NCBI RefSeq assembly: GCF_013394595.1
Contig: NZ_CP053348.1
Span: 3,816,501-3,880,500, forward strand
Direction: 5' to 3'
Source: Winogradskyella forsetii
GTDB taxonomy: Bacteria > Bacteroidota > Bacteroidia > Flavobacteriales > Flavobacteriaceae
DNA: 64,000 nt
In this document: in pieces, positions 8,086 through 18,534 of the stretch
How the letters are laid out: each line of letters begins with the position of its first letter
Position numbering within the stretch: position 1 is the stretch's first letter
Made by a program: the position numbers and the translations under genes
Notes under the pieces: model-generated
The model's input: the letters and a program-made list of their open reading frames with translations, nothing else
Databases searched by the model: none
Told to the model about the DNA's origin: nothing

Positions 8086-11000
8086 ATGAAGCATAACTAT
8101 TTTTATTTCATACTTGTCATAATTTTAAATATGCCTTCGCTCTTTGCGCAAGATTTAAGCTTTTATCATTACGGATTAGAAAAGGGTTTATCACAGCAAA
8201 CCATCAGATGTATTTTGAAAGACTCAAAAGGATTTTTATGGTTAGGTACTCAAGATGGTTTAAATCGTTTTGACGGCAACACATTTCGTGTCTTCAGAAA
8301 AAATGAGTCAGATTCTTTAGCTGTTTCCGGAAAATTTATAAACGATATTGTTGAAAACAAAGACGGTACCATTTGGATTGCCACTGCTAACAATGGTGTT
8401 TGCTATTACAATCCTAAAACGGATGTGTTTACAACAACAAATTTCAATACAGGAAACTGCACCAGTCTATCAAAAGATAATGAAGGCACTGTATATGCAA
8501 CCTCTCTAAACAATGGAATCTTTGTTTTTGATAAATCAGGAAAACGCTATAAGAGTAAAACTATTAGAACTCATGATGACGAGACGCTGCTATTATCAGC
8601 ATCGCTAATTATTGATGATATTTTGTATTTAGGCTCAGCAGATGGCCGTATTTTCAAAGTGAATCTTAACGATAAAAAAGCTTTAAAGTTAGAAGAATTA
8701 ATTTTGGATGGTTCACTTGGCATTATCAACGAAATGTATGGCTTTAACAGCAAACTTTTAATTGGCACCTCAATTGGTCTTTTTCAATTAGTACCACATA
8801 CTAGCGAATTAACTAATCTACAGCTTAAACAATACAACAATCAACTCAAAGAAAGCTTAGTTATAGAATCGCTGACTTCCAAAAACAATATTTTATATGT
8901 AGGAACTGATAATGGTCTTTACATCCTAAAAGATTTTAACTCTAAAAACCAGCAGTTTGAAAATGTTTTAATATATAAAGGCGATAAGGATAATATCAAT
9001 TCTATAACCTCTAATCGCGTTTACGACATATTAATAGATAATGATTTAATTTGGATAGGTACTAATAATTTAGATGTCGCTTCTTTAAAAGCCCCTGTTT
9101 TTAAAACTATTAATTCATTGTCTTCTCCGGCTATTAACAACAATTATGTTTTTTCGATTTTAAAAACAGAAGCTTACACATTTATTGGAACCAGGGATGG
9201 CCTAAATTGTATTGACACCTCTAATAATATTACTTACATCACCAAGGAAAACACATCACAGGCATTGGCATATAATGTGATAAGAGGGATGACCCTAGAC
9301 GCTAAGAACAACTTATGGCTAGCAACTACAAAAGGCGTATCCGTGTTAGATCTCAACAATTTTGATCCCGAGCATCCTAAAATCATTTCGCTCTTTTCTG
9401 AAAAAGATAATATAAACTCCCTCAGTGATAATAAAACTAGAAGTGTTTACCTAGATCACAATAAGTCCATTTGGGTAACTACATATGGTGGTGGCATCAA
9501 TAGATTCACAGGTAACTTAGATGATAACAATTATACTTTTAAAAGGTACCTATATGATCCCAATAAAAATTCAATAAGTTCTAATTTTACCTTTAATATG
9601 ACTCAAGATGTAGACTCAAATTATTGGATTACATCTGAAAATGGGCTTAATAATCTTGAATATAATGATTCCACCTATTCCAAACCATTATTTACAGTTT
9701 ATAAAGCGGACAAAACAAACCCAGCGTCATTAAAAAGCAATACGACTTTACACACTCACCATGATAAAGAAGGTATTTTATGGGTAGCAACCCAAAACGG
9801 ATTGCATAAATTCAATAAAGCAGACGCTACTTTTACACAGTACAATGAATCCCATGGATTGAGCAACACTTATGTTTATAGTATTTTGGAAGATCCAATG
9901 TCTAATCTTTGGGTATCTACCAACTCTGGTCTTTTTAAATTTGATAAGCACAAAGAACGGTTTACCCAATTTACCATTAAGGATGGTGTACAAAGCACTG
10001 AGTTTAATTTAGGCGCTTCTTTTAATGACACAATAAACCATCAACTTTATTTTGGCGGTATTAACGGCTTCAATGTTTTCAATCCAAAATCAATTGATCA
10101 ACTAGATACTAAAGGCGAACTTTTATTGACTGAATTAAGAATAAAAGGTCAAATCATCAATCCTGTTACCCATAGTAAAGTTCTGAAAACAAGTATTACA
10201 GAAAGTGAATCCATTACTTTGAATTATGATGATTTTCCTTGCACTATAGCATTTTCAGATTTGAATTTAAGACCTCAAAAGAACACACAATTCGTCTACC
10301 GCTTAAATAATTCTGATTGGAATTCCATAAAAGAAAGTAGAGAGATTCAATTATTGGATTTACCAAAGGGAAAACATACTATTGAGCTTCAGGGACAGTC
10401 TAGAAACCAGATTTGGAAAACAGATCCTTTACAACTTGCTATTATCGTAATACCTCCTTGGTACAAAAGCAATTTGGCCTATCTACTATATTTGTTAAGT
10501 TTTCTGGGTATTGTGTACGCATTTTACACCTCAAGGTTACAACGTCAAATTGCAGGACAGGAATCTAAACGGTTACAGGAATTAGATAATTTGAAATCGC
10601 GTTTCATTACCAACATCACCCACGAATTTAGAACACCATTGACCATTATACTAGGCTATCTTGATAATTTAAAAAAACATTTTACAGAAAAGGAAAATGT
10701 TGGCACTTCTCTAGACACCATTGAACAAAACAGTAATAATTTGCTCAATTTGGTTAATCAGATGCTAGATTTGGCAAAATTGGAAAAAGGCCAACTCAAC
10801 TTAAATCTCATTCAACATGATATTGTTTCATTTTCAAAACAAATCGTTAATAGTTTTGTGAGCATCGCTTCAGATAAGCGTATCAACTTAAGATTTAGTA
10901 CAAAACAAGATGAAATTGTTATGGATTTTGATGCTGAAAAAATGCGTCAGATTCTTACCAACCTTATTTCTAATGCTTTAAAGTTTTCACCAGAAAATTC

Positions 11001-12111
11001 TAAAATTGAAATTAAGATGTATAAGTTAAACAGCAAACTTAAAATAGAGGTTAGAGATGAAGGCTGTGGCATTTCGAAGGAAGAATTACCTTTTATTTTC
11101 GACCGTTTTTATCAAGTTGAAAATACAGCGCATAAGGTTTCACAAGGCACAGGAGTTGGTTTGGCATTGACCAAAGAATTGGTAGAACTATTAAATGGCT
11201 CTATTGACGTCACTTCAGAATTAAATCAAGGCACAACCTTTTCTATCATCTTACCTATTACCAATAAAGCCGAAGACAAAGAACTGATGCACTTACAAAA
11301 ACAGATGACGCTAGGCACCGTTGTACCTCAATTGGATGACAGCATCGCAGACGAAGATTCAAACACGGTATTAATTGTTGAAGACAATGCAGACATGGCC
11401 CGCTTTATTGCTTCTTGCTTACAGACAGGTTATAAAGTGAGTTTTGCAAAAAATGGAAAAGAAGGTCTAGAACTTGCTGAAGCTAACATTCCAGATATTA
11501 TAATAACCGATGTGATGATGCCCATAATGGATGGCTATCAATTGACCCAAAAATTGCAGACCAACACTAATACCAACCACATTCCTATTATAATGCTCAC
11601 CTCTAAAGCCTTGCAAGAGGACAAACTAGAAGGCATTACGAGTGGTGCAGATGCTTATATAACTAAACCTTTTCAAAAAAAAGAATTAAGATTACGTATA
11701 CAAATGCTCATTGCAAAACGTAAAAAACTTCAGGAAAACTATACGGTAAATACGGTTGTCAAACAAACAGAGCGAAAAAAAGAAACTACGGACAAGAACC
11801 TTATCTTTCTCAATACAGTTATCGATGCTGTCCATAAACATCTAGACGATTCTAATTTTGGTGCAACAGAACTAGCCAAATTTATGGCAATGAGTGACTC
11901 GCAACTTTATAGAAAACTCAAAGCTATTTCCAATACCAGTACAGCTATTTTTATTCGAAAAGTAAGACTGGATAAAGCCAAAAAACTATTAAAAACTACG
12001 CAATTATCGGTTTCAGAAATCGCTTATGCCACAGGATTTAACGATCCAAACTGGTTCAGCAAGGCTTTTAAGGAAGAATATGACCAAAGCCCAACAGAAT
12101 TCCGTAACTAA
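8086..12111 (+). CDS. Hybrid two-component system regulator (HTCS), one-piece sensor, kinase, receiver and AraC output
   Basis: This 1341-residue protein has a signal peptide (1-21), two seven-bladed propellers of reg_prop repeats (LWLGTQDGLNRFD-type blades, about 30-680), a Y_Y_Y domain (about 700-790), a membrane helix (about 797-818), a HisKA domain with the phospho-acceptor His846 in FITNITHEFRTP, a HATPase domain (VGLALTKELVE), a receiver domain with Asp1142 in ITDVMMPIMDG and an AraC-type helix-turn-helix at the end (about 1235-1341). HTCS proteins sense a periplasmic ligand, usually an oligosaccharide, and bind DNA directly. No SusC/SusD pair or glycoside hydrolase lies nearby, so the ligand is not obvious. 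The genes at 12268-15506 follow on the same strand and are the first candidates for its targets. Confidence 0.95.
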   Translation: MKHNYFYFILVIILNMPSLFAQDLSFYHYGLEKGLSQQTIRCILKDSKGFLWLGTQDGLNRFDGNTFRVFRKNESDSLAVSGKFINDIVENKDGTIWIATANNGVCYYNPKTDVFTTTNFNTGNCTSLSKDNEGTVYATSLNNGIFVFDKSGKRYKSKTIRTHDDETLLLSASLIIDDILYLGSADGRIFKVNLNDKKALKLEELILDGSLGIINEMYGFNSKLLIGTSIGLFQLVPHTSELTNLQLKQYNNQLKESLVIESLTSKNNILYVGTDNGLYILKDFNSKNQQFENVLIYKGDKDNINSITSNRVYDILIDNDLIWIGTNNLDVASLKAPVFKTINSLSSPAINNNYVFSILKTEAYTFIGTRDGLNCIDTSNNITYITKENTSQALAYNVIRGMTLDAKNNLWLATTKGVSVLDLNNFDPEHPKIISLFSEKDNINSLSDNKTRSVYLDHNKSIWVTTYGGGINRFTGNLDDNNYTFKRYLYDPNKNSISSNFTFNMTQDVDSNYWITSENGLNNLEYNDSTYSKPLFTVYKADKTNPASLKSNTTLHTHHDKEGILWVATQNGLHKFNKADATFTQYNESHGLSNTYVYSILEDPMSNLWVSTNSGLFKFDKHKERFTQFTIKDGVQSTEFNLGASFNDTINHQLYFGGINGFNVFNPKSIDQLDTKGELLLTELRIKGQIINPVTHSKVLKTSITESESITLNYDDFPCTIAFSDLNLRPQKNTQFVYRLNNSDWNSIKESREIQLLDLPKGKHTIELQGQSRNQIWKTDPLQLAIIVIPPWYKSNLAYLLYLLSFLGIVYAFYTSRLQRQIAGQESKRLQELDNLKSRFITNITHEFRTPLTIILGYLDNLKKHFTEKENVGTSLDTIEQNSNNLLNLVNQMLDLAKLEKGQLNLNLIQHDIVSFSKQIVNSFVSIASDKRINLRFSTKQDEIVMDFDAEKMRQILTNLISNALKFSPENSKIEIKMYKLNSKLKIEVRDEGCGISKEELPFIFDRFYQVENTAHKVSQGTGVGLALTKELVELLNGSIDVTSELNQGTTFSIILPITNKAEDKELMHLQKQMTLGTVVPQLDDSIADEDSNTVLIVEDNADMARFIASCLQTGYKVSFAKNGKEGLELAEANIPDIIITDVMMPIMDGYQLTQKLQTNTNTNHIPIIMLTSKALQEDKLEGITSGADAYITKPFQKKELRLRIQMLIAKRKKLQENYTVNTVVKQTERKKETTDKNLIFLNTVIDAVHKHLDDSNFGATELAKFMAMSDSQLYRKLKAISNTSTAIFIRKVRLDKAKKLLKTTQLSVSEIAYATGFNDPNWFSKAFKEEYDQSPTEFRN

Positions 12112-12267
12112 CTAATTTTTAGTTTTTTATATTGAAAATGAATATATATTCCCTGTCATTTTTCTTCCATTTGAAAAAATACTACCCGTTTTTGAAAAAA
12201 TAATCAAGACCATTTTTTGAGTGTTACAATAAGTTTGTGAAGCTATTAATCATTAACACGTTGTATC

Positions 12268-12465
12268 ATGAAAACTTCAACCCTTCTGGTCTCTTTACTC
12301 ATCATTAATTCTAGCTTTTTAGCTGGTCATATTTCCCTTCAACTATTTGGAAATATCAATCCTTTTATTCTTGGCGGAACTGAAATCTTCCTTGGCCTTT
12401 TATATTATACCAATAGAATAATTAGAGATGTAAGAAACGTATTTGATGTAGAGTTTAAACTTTAA
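12268..12465 (+). CDS. Small membrane protein of unknown function
   Basis: The 65-residue product has two hydrophobic segments, at about 4-24 and 30-50 (GHISLQLF between them, then GGTEIFLGLLYYTN), and a charged end (RIIRDVRNVFDVEFKL). No family is recognised. It lies 156 bases after the HTCS gene and 33 bases before the large secreted protein, on the same strand. The upstream region 12112-12267 holds no clear promoter or terminator. Its position suggests co-expression with the two genes that follow. Confidence 0.6.
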   Translation: MKTSTLLVSLLIINSSFLAGHISLQLFGNINPFILGGTEIFLGLLYYTNRIIRDVRNVFDVEFKL

Positions 12466-12498
12466 TCTTACAGGTTCAATTAATTCCCTACTATTATT

Positions 12499-14955
12499 AT
12501 GAAGACATTTACAATTACCCTATTCTTAATTTTATCCTGTTTTGCCTTTTCACAAGTTGGAGTTGGTAATACAAACCCAAAGGCTAGTTTAGATATTTCA
12601 GCTTCCAATACAACAACACCAACCAATGAAGACGGTATTTTGATACCTAGAATAGATAATTTTCCAACTTCAAATCCCTCAACAGACCAGGATGGAATGA
12701 TGGTTTTTGTAACCGGAAATGGCACAGCAGCAAAAGGCTTTTATTATTGGAATCAGGCAACGACATCATGGAATAGTATTGCTGGAGCCAAACAAATAAA
12801 CGATTTAAATGACGGCAAAAGTGATAACGATGGTAGTGATGATGGGTCTTCTTTATTTTTAGGAGTTGATGCTGGTGCTAATGACGACAGCTCTAACAAC
12901 CGAAATGTTGGCATAGGGTTTCAAGCCTTGCAGAGTAATACTTTTAGTTGGGGAAATACAGCTATTGGTAATCAAGCCATGCAAGCTAACACAAGTGGTA
13001 TGAATAATACAGCTACAGGTGCTGGTAGTTTATCTGATAATTTAAGTGGAGTTGATAATGCTGCTTTTGGAAATACCACACTATCAGCCAATACATCAGG
13101 AAGTTTTAATTCAGCAATAGGTTTTGCCGCTTTAAACTCTAACACAAATGGTAATTATAATATTGCTCTAGGGTACTGGACTTTATTAAATAATAATTCA
13201 GGAGATCGAAACGTAGCTTTAGGTTCTAGCTCAGGTTACACCAATACTACAGGAAGCAATAATGTTTTTATCGGTTATCAATCGGGTTATTTTGAAACAG
13301 GTTCAGAAAAATTATACATAGAAAACTCTAATTCAGATTCTAATAATGCTCTAATTTATGGTGAATTCGATAATAATATTTTAAGAACAAATGGTGAACT
13401 TCAAATAGGAAACCCAACAATAACGGGTTATGCCTTTCCATCCACAGATGGCACAAATGGTCAAGTTCTAACAACAGATGGTTCTGGAAATGTTAGTTTC
13501 CAAAATACTGTTGGAGATGGCACTGGCACTGACAACCAAAACCTAACCGCAGCAACACTCACAGGAACAACGCTTAACCTAGGCATTCAAAATGGGACAG
13601 GAACTTCAGTAAATTTAGCAAGTTTAACTGACGATAGTGACTGGGTACCTGTAGGTGCAAATATTGAAAGGCAAAGTGGTGATGTTTACATTGGAAATAC
13701 TAATGCTACAAATAATAATATTTATATAAGCAATAATATTATCGATTGGGATGATACTAATTATTATCTGAATCCAGATGATATGAGCGTCATGGATGAA
13801 ATTCAATTTGATAATGGTACTGCTGCAGATCCAAGTATATTTTTTAAAGATATAAACACCGGTTTTTTTAGCCCATCAAACGCGGTAACAGCCTATTCAG
13901 TAAATGGAAACGAATCGTTTAGAATTCAAAATGACGGAGAAATAAGTATCGGTTTAATAGGAGCTACCAATTATAAATTCAGTCTTAATTCTCTTATCAA
14001 TCAAAATACAATTAGAATTGGCAATGACGTCTTTAGTAGTGATAATTTTGTGGATATATATCACAGTGCACAACGTGGTAATGCTATGAACATCTCTGTA
14101 AATGATCCATATTCTTTAGCTTCACGATCAGGTATATCGGTATTTAATGAACTTGGCGATACCAATGTCGATATTGCCAAATACGCAACTGGATCAAGTA
14201 ATATTTATGGCTTGGAAATTTACATTCCTGAAGACATCGTTGGTACAGAGTATGGAGTTTATTCAAACGTTCTCACAACTAATGGATATGCCGCTTACTT
14301 TTTGGGTGAAGTTTCTCTAGGAACTACTTCAGGCAATACATACAGTTTACCAAACTCTAGAGGTACAAACGGACAAGTCATGCAAACCGATGGCTTAGGA
14401 AATGTGACTTGGCAAAACCCGACAACTAACACCGACAACCAGCAAATAGACTCTTTTAGCTTTAACTCGTCAACTAATGAACTAACGCTCGAAATAGAAG
14501 ACGATGGGCAACCTCCTCAAATTGTAGACCTCTCCGGTCTAAACCCACAAAAGGCAATCGCACGACTATTCATGAGTGCTTCACAAACCGAAACCGGAAG
14601 TGGCATCACAAAAGTTAATTTTGATGCCGCACAATTTGATATTGGTAGCAATTTTAACATGACAACCGACGCGTACGAAATACCTGAAACTGCCATTTAT
14701 CGCGTTACTGCTCAAATTACAATGGATGCTTCAACCGGAACCGGAACTTTCGATGTTCGTATTCGTGTAAATGGCACACAGGAAAGACGAGCAGAATACA
14801 ATCATACAGGTAATGGACAAATCGTAAGACAAATCACAAGTATTTTGAGTCTCGCAGCAGGAGACACCTTAGATATTGCATTTAACCGTCCAGCCATTGG
14901 AGCAACCATTCAAGCTAACTCAAGAGCTACATTTTTTGAAATTGAACAATTATAA
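12499..14955 (+). CDS. Secreted adhesin-like repeat protein with YadA-head-like repeats and a C1q-like C-terminus
   Basis: The 818-residue protein has a signal peptide (MKTFTITLFLILSCFAFSQ). Residues about 120-260 form a run of short repeats with patterns such as NTAIGNQAMQANTSG, NAAFGNTTLSANTSG and NIALGYWTL, like the beta-helical heads of trimeric adhesins and tail fibres. The rest is Asn/Thr/Gly-rich, with two matching segments of SS/RGTNGQVxxTDGxGNVxxQN type (about 315 and 625). The last 135 residues (from about 685) resemble a C1q/TNF jelly roll: GSGITKVNFDAAQFD, YRVTAQITMDA and FDVRIRVNGTQERR. There is no T9SS tail. It is probably a trimeric surface or extracellular fibre protein; its ligand is unknown. 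Confidence 0.75.
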   Translation: MKTFTITLFLILSCFAFSQVGVGNTNPKASLDISASNTTTPTNEDGILIPRIDNFPTSNPSTDQDGMMVFVTGNGTAAKGFYYWNQATTSWNSIAGAKQINDLNDGKSDNDGSDDGSSLFLGVDAGANDDSSNNRNVGIGFQALQSNTFSWGNTAIGNQAMQANTSGMNNTATGAGSLSDNLSGVDNAAFGNTTLSANTSGSFNSAIGFAALNSNTNGNYNIALGYWTLLNNNSGDRNVALGSSSGYTNTTGSNNVFIGYQSGYFETGSEKLYIENSNSDSNNALIYGEFDNNILRTNGELQIGNPTITGYAFPSTDGTNGQVLTTDGSGNVSFQNTVGDGTGTDNQNLTAATLTGTTLNLGIQNGTGTSVNLASLTDDSDWVPVGANIERQSGDVYIGNTNATNNNIYISNNIIDWDDTNYYLNPDDMSVMDEIQFDNGTAADPSIFFKDINTGFFSPSNAVTAYSVNGNESFRIQNDGEISIGLIGATNYKFSLNSLINQNTIRIGNDVFSSDNFVDIYHSAQRGNAMNISVNDPYSLASRSGISVFNELGDTNVDIAKYATGSSNIYGLEIYIPEDIVGTEYGVYSNVLTTNGYAAYFLGEVSLGTTSGNTYSLPNSRGTNGQVMQTDGLGNVTWQNPTTNTDNQQIDSFSFNSSTNELTLEIEDDGQPPQIVDLSGLNPQKAIARLFMSASQTETGSGITKVNFDAAQFDIGSNFNMTTDAYEIPETAIYRVTAQITMDASTGTGTFDVRIRVNGTQERRAEYNHTGNGQIVRQITSILSLAAGDTLDIAFNRPAIGATIQANSRATFFEIEQL

Positions 14956-14966
14956 AAACAACCGAT

Positions 14967-15506
14967 ATGAAACGACAAAACTTTTTAAAATCATTGGGCG
15001 GAATCAGCCTCTTAGCGTTAATTCCAAATTTTTCAATCACAAAGCATTTAAAAACATTAACAGGTAATTTAAAAGGAAAAATCATTAGAAATAACGATGG
15101 GACTCGCTTAAATGTTATTGGTGATATTCAAACGCATAAGCTTGTGGGCAGTGACACTAACAATCAAATTGTAGAATGGGTAGATGATGTAGAACCTGGT
15201 GTAGGCATTCCACCTCACATCCATACCAAAGAAGATGAAATATTTAGAGTGATTAAAGGAGAAATTGAAATCATGGTAGATGGTAAAACTACGGTACTCA
15301 AAGCTGGTGATGTTGCTTTTGCCCCCAAAAATATTCCGCATTCATGGAAAGTAGTAGGCACAGAAAAAGCACATATGATAACCAGTGCCTTTCCTGCCGG
15401 AATTGAATTAATGTTCAAAGAACTAAACGATTTACCTTCTGGACCACCAGACTTCAAAGTGGTTTCAGAAATATGTGGTAAATACGGACTCACATTTATG
15501 ACATAA
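14967..15506 (+). CDS. Cupin-domain protein with N-terminal export-like segment
   Basis: The 179-residue protein has one conserved double-stranded beta-helix (cupin_2). Motif 1 is PPHIHTKEDEIFRVIKGEIE with metal ligands His84, His86 and Glu91; motif 2 contributes His125 in PKNIPHSWKV. Residues 1-24 (KRQNFLKSLGGISLLALIPNF) look like a short signal or membrane anchor without the twin arginine. Mononuclear cupins include dioxygenases, isomerases and sugar-binding proteins; the reaction here cannot be told. The gene starts 11 bases after the secreted repeat protein, so they are very probably co-transcribed, and a terminator follows. Confidence 0.8.
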   Translation: MKRQNFLKSLGGISLLALIPNFSITKHLKTLTGNLKGKIIRNNDGTRLNVIGDIQTHKLVGSDTNNQIVEWVDDVEPGVGIPPHIHTKEDEIFRVIKGEIEIMVDGKTTVLKAGDVAFAPKNIPHSWKVVGTEKAHMITSAFPAGIELMFKELNDLPSGPPDFKVVSEICGKYGLTFMT

Positions 15507-15538
15507 TTGGATTGTCTTCAATTATATTTTTTGAACGA

Positions 15539-15570
15539 AGAAAGCCGGAGTAGGGAACGGCTTTCTTTTT
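15539..15570 (+). terminator. Rho-independent terminator after the cupin gene
   Basis: AGAAAGCCG and CGGCTTTCT arms with a ten-base loop are followed by a T run. The loop sequence GAGTAGGGAA resembles that of the terminator at 241-271 (both contain GTAGGG). Confidence 0.85.
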
Positions 15571-15646
15571 GTTCATTATTTAATAAACCATTCTTTCATA
15601 TCAAGGTTTAAGTTTTGTAGCTTTATAAACTTCAAAATTAAGCAAC

Positions 15647-18511
15647 ATGTCAGACCAAAAGCGCCTTTTTCTAGTTGATGCCTATGCCCTTATTTTTCGA
15701 GGCTATTATGCCTTTATAAAAAATCCAAGAATAAATTCTAAAGGCGAAGATACCTCAGCCATTATGGGATTTATGAATTCTCTTTTAGACGTTATCAAAC
15801 GTGAGCGCCCAGACCATCTGGCCGTTTGTTTTGATAAAGGTGGAAGTGTAGATCGGGTAGAAATGTATGAGGAATATAAAGCCAACAGAGATGAAACACC
15901 AGAAGGGATAAGAACTGCCATTCCACATATCTGCAATATTTTGGAAGCCATGCACATTCCCATCATGGTAAAGGAAGGTTACGAGGCTGATGACGTTATT
16001 GGTACACTTTCTAGACAAGCCGAAAAAGAAGGCTATAAAACTTTTATGGTAACTCCGGACAAGGATTTTGCACAATTGGTAACTGACAATATTTTTATGT
16101 ACCGACCAGTTTTTGGTGGCGGTTATGAAACTTGGGGCATCCCTGAGGTTCAGAAAAAATTTGAAGTCACAGAACCAATGCAAGTCATAGACTTTTTAGG
16201 TATGATGGGAGATTCGTCGGATAACATTCCTGGATTACCTGGTGTTGGCGAAAAAACAGCCAAGAAATTTTTAAAGGCTTATGGCAGTATGGAAAACCTT
16301 TTAGCAAATACACATGAGCTAAAAGGAAAAATGAAAGAAAAGATTGAGGCCAATAAAGAGCTTGGCTTGCTATCAAAACAACTGGCAACTATTATGCTAG
16401 ATGTTCCTGTAGAGTTTAATGCCAAAGATTTTGAACTTGATCATCCAGATGTTGAAAAAGTAAAGGAAATTTTTCAGGAATTAGAGTTTAGACGATTGAC
16501 CGATAACTTCTTAAAGACCTTTGCACCTCAAGAAGAGTCAACCTCCACTTCAAAAACTGTCACTTCGAGTCCAATCAAGAAGTCCTCGTCAAATTCAGCC
16601 TCAAGTTCAAGCTCTAATGCAGGTGCTGGACAATTTTCATTGTTTGGCGCTTCAACTACACCCAGCGACCAAAACCAAAACGTTTCAGAAAATGCTCGTA
16701 AAACCTCTCAAACCTATTCACATTTTTATCAAAGTGTAGCATCTGGTATGGCCACTAAATTGTTTGTCAAAAACTTAATGAACCAAACATCGGTTTGTTT
16801 TGATACGGAAACCACTGGCCTAAATCCTTTAACTGCAGAATTAGTTGGTATCGCATTTTCATGGGAAGTTGGTAAAGGGTTTTACGTACCTTTTCCAGAA
16901 GATAAATCTGAAGCCCAAAACTTAATTGAAATATTAAGACCATTTTTCGAAAATGAAAACATTGAAAAAATTGGTCAGAATTTAAAATATGACATTAAGG
17001 TTTTAGCTAAATACAATGTGGATGTTAAAGGAAAGCTTTTCGACACCATGTTAGCACATTACCTTATCAATCCAGATATGCGACATGGTATGGATGTTTT
17101 GGCAGAAACCTATTTGAACTATACACCTATTTCCATAACAGAACTCATTGGCAAAAAAGGCAAAAACCAATTGTCCATGCGAGAGGTGCCTCTAGAAAAA
17201 CAAACGGAATATGCGGTTGAAGATGCAGATATTACCTTGCAATTAAAAGAACATTTTCAAACCGAACTAGGTGAAGCCAATACCCAAAAATTGTTTGATG
17301 ATATTGAAATTCCGTTGTTGCGGGTTTTGGCAGCTATGGAATTGGAAGGTATTAATTTAGATACCGAATTCCTGAATTCCTTATCCGAACAGCTCAACAA
17401 TGATATATCAAATCTTGAACAGGAAATTTATGCAACCGCAGGAGAAGAATTCAACATCGCCTCGCCAAAGCAACTAGGGATTATTTTGTTCGAAAAGATG
17501 AAACTCGTTGATAAGCCCAAGAAAACCAAAACAGGTCAATATTCCACAGCCGAAGACGTATTGAGTTATTTGGCAAAAGACCACGATATTATTCAGAAAA
17601 TTTTAGATTTTAGAGGACTTTCAAAATTGAAGAGTACGTATGTTGATGCGCTACCATTACAAGTAGAACCTTCAACAAGCAGAGTCCACACCGATTATAT
17701 GCAAACAGTTGCTGCTACAGGTCGTTTGAGTAGTAATAATCCTAATTTACAGAACATTCCCATCCGAACCGAACGTGGTCGCCAAGTGCGAAAAGCGTTT
17801 GTACCAAGAAATGAAGATTATACTTTGCTCGCTGCCGATTATTCGCAAATTGAATTACGGATTATTGCGGCTTTAAGTGAAGAGGAAACAATGATTGAAG
17901 CGTTTAAGAATGGCGAGGATATTCATGCCTCTACCGCTTCAAAAGTATTTAATGTATCATTAGATGAAGTCACCAGGGAACAACGAAGTAATGCCAAAAC
18001 GGTCAACTTCGGAATAATTTATGGTGTGTCTGCTTTCGGGTTAAGTAACCAAACCGATTTATCACGTGGCGAAGCCAAAGAACTCATAGACACGTATTAC
18101 GAAACCTATCCCAAACTCAAAGCCTATATGGGCAAGCAAGTAGATTTTGCAAGGGATAATGGTTATGTGCAAACCGTTTTGGGCCGTCGTCGTTATTTAA
18201 AGGATATCAACTCACGCAACGCTGTGGTTAGAGGTGCTGCAGAACGAAATGCCGTAAATGCACCGATACAAGGAAGTGCTGCAGATATTATTAAAATTGC
18301 CATGATCAATATTTATAACAAACTAGAAGCAGGCAATTATAAATCGAAAATGCTCTTACAAGTCCATGATGAATTGGTGTTTGATGTTTACAAACCAGAA
18401 CTTGAAGAACTCAAGACTTTGATCAAAACTGAGATGGAAAATGCTTATAAAATGGATGTTCCTTTGGATGTCGAAATTGATACAGGTGTGAATTGGTTGG
18501 AGGCGCATTGA
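15647..18511 (+). CDS. polA: DNA polymerase I
   Basis: The 954-residue replication and repair polymerase has all three activities. The 5' nuclease (1-290) shows FLVDAYALIFRGYYA, EADDVIGTL and GDSSDNIPGLPGVGEKTA. A Ser-rich linker (about 297-350) follows. The 3'-5' proofreading domain keeps its DxE pair (Asp386, Glu388 in FDTETTG). In the polymerase domain, motif A is DYSQIELR (Asp731), motif B RSNAKTVNFGIIYG (Phe788) and motif C QVHDELVF (Asp908). The last codons (NWLEAH, stop at 18511) are the part repeated in decayed form three times downstream (27495-27618, 28671-28690, 30251-30441). The intact gene seems functional. Confidence 0.97.
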   Translation: MSDQKRLFLVDAYALIFRGYYAFIKNPRINSKGEDTSAIMGFMNSLLDVIKRERPDHLAVCFDKGGSVDRVEMYEEYKANRDETPEGIRTAIPHICNILEAMHIPIMVKEGYEADDVIGTLSRQAEKEGYKTFMVTPDKDFAQLVTDNIFMYRPVFGGGYETWGIPEVQKKFEVTEPMQVIDFLGMMGDSSDNIPGLPGVGEKTAKKFLKAYGSMENLLANTHELKGKMKEKIEANKELGLLSKQLATIMLDVPVEFNAKDFELDHPDVEKVKEIFQELEFRRLTDNFLKTFAPQEESTSTSKTVTSSPIKKSSSNSASSSSSNAGAGQFSLFGASTTPSDQNQNVSENARKTSQTYSHFYQSVASGMATKLFVKNLMNQTSVCFDTETTGLNPLTAELVGIAFSWEVGKGFYVPFPEDKSEAQNLIEILRPFFENENIEKIGQNLKYDIKVLAKYNVDVKGKLFDTMLAHYLINPDMRHGMDVLAETYLNYTPISITELIGKKGKNQLSMREVPLEKQTEYAVEDADITLQLKEHFQTELGEANTQKLFDDIEIPLLRVLAAMELEGINLDTEFLNSLSEQLNNDISNLEQEIYATAGEEFNIASPKQLGIILFEKMKLVDKPKKTKTGQYSTAEDVLSYLAKDHDIIQKILDFRGLSKLKSTYVDALPLQVEPSTSRVHTDYMQTVAATGRLSSNNPNLQNIPIRTERGRQVRKAFVPRNEDYTLLAADYSQIELRIIAALSEEETMIEAFKNGEDIHASTASKVFNVSLDEVTREQRSNAKTVNFGIIYGVSAFGLSNQTDLSRGEAKELIDTYYETYPKLKAYMGKQVDFARDNGYVQTVLGRRRYLKDINSRNAVVRGAAERNAVNAPIQGSAADIIKIAMINIYNKLEAGNYKSKMLLQVHDELVFDVYKPELEELKTLIKTEMENAYKMDVPLDVEIDTGVNWLEAH

Positions 18512-18534
18512 TTTTTCTTTCAAAATAAAAATAT

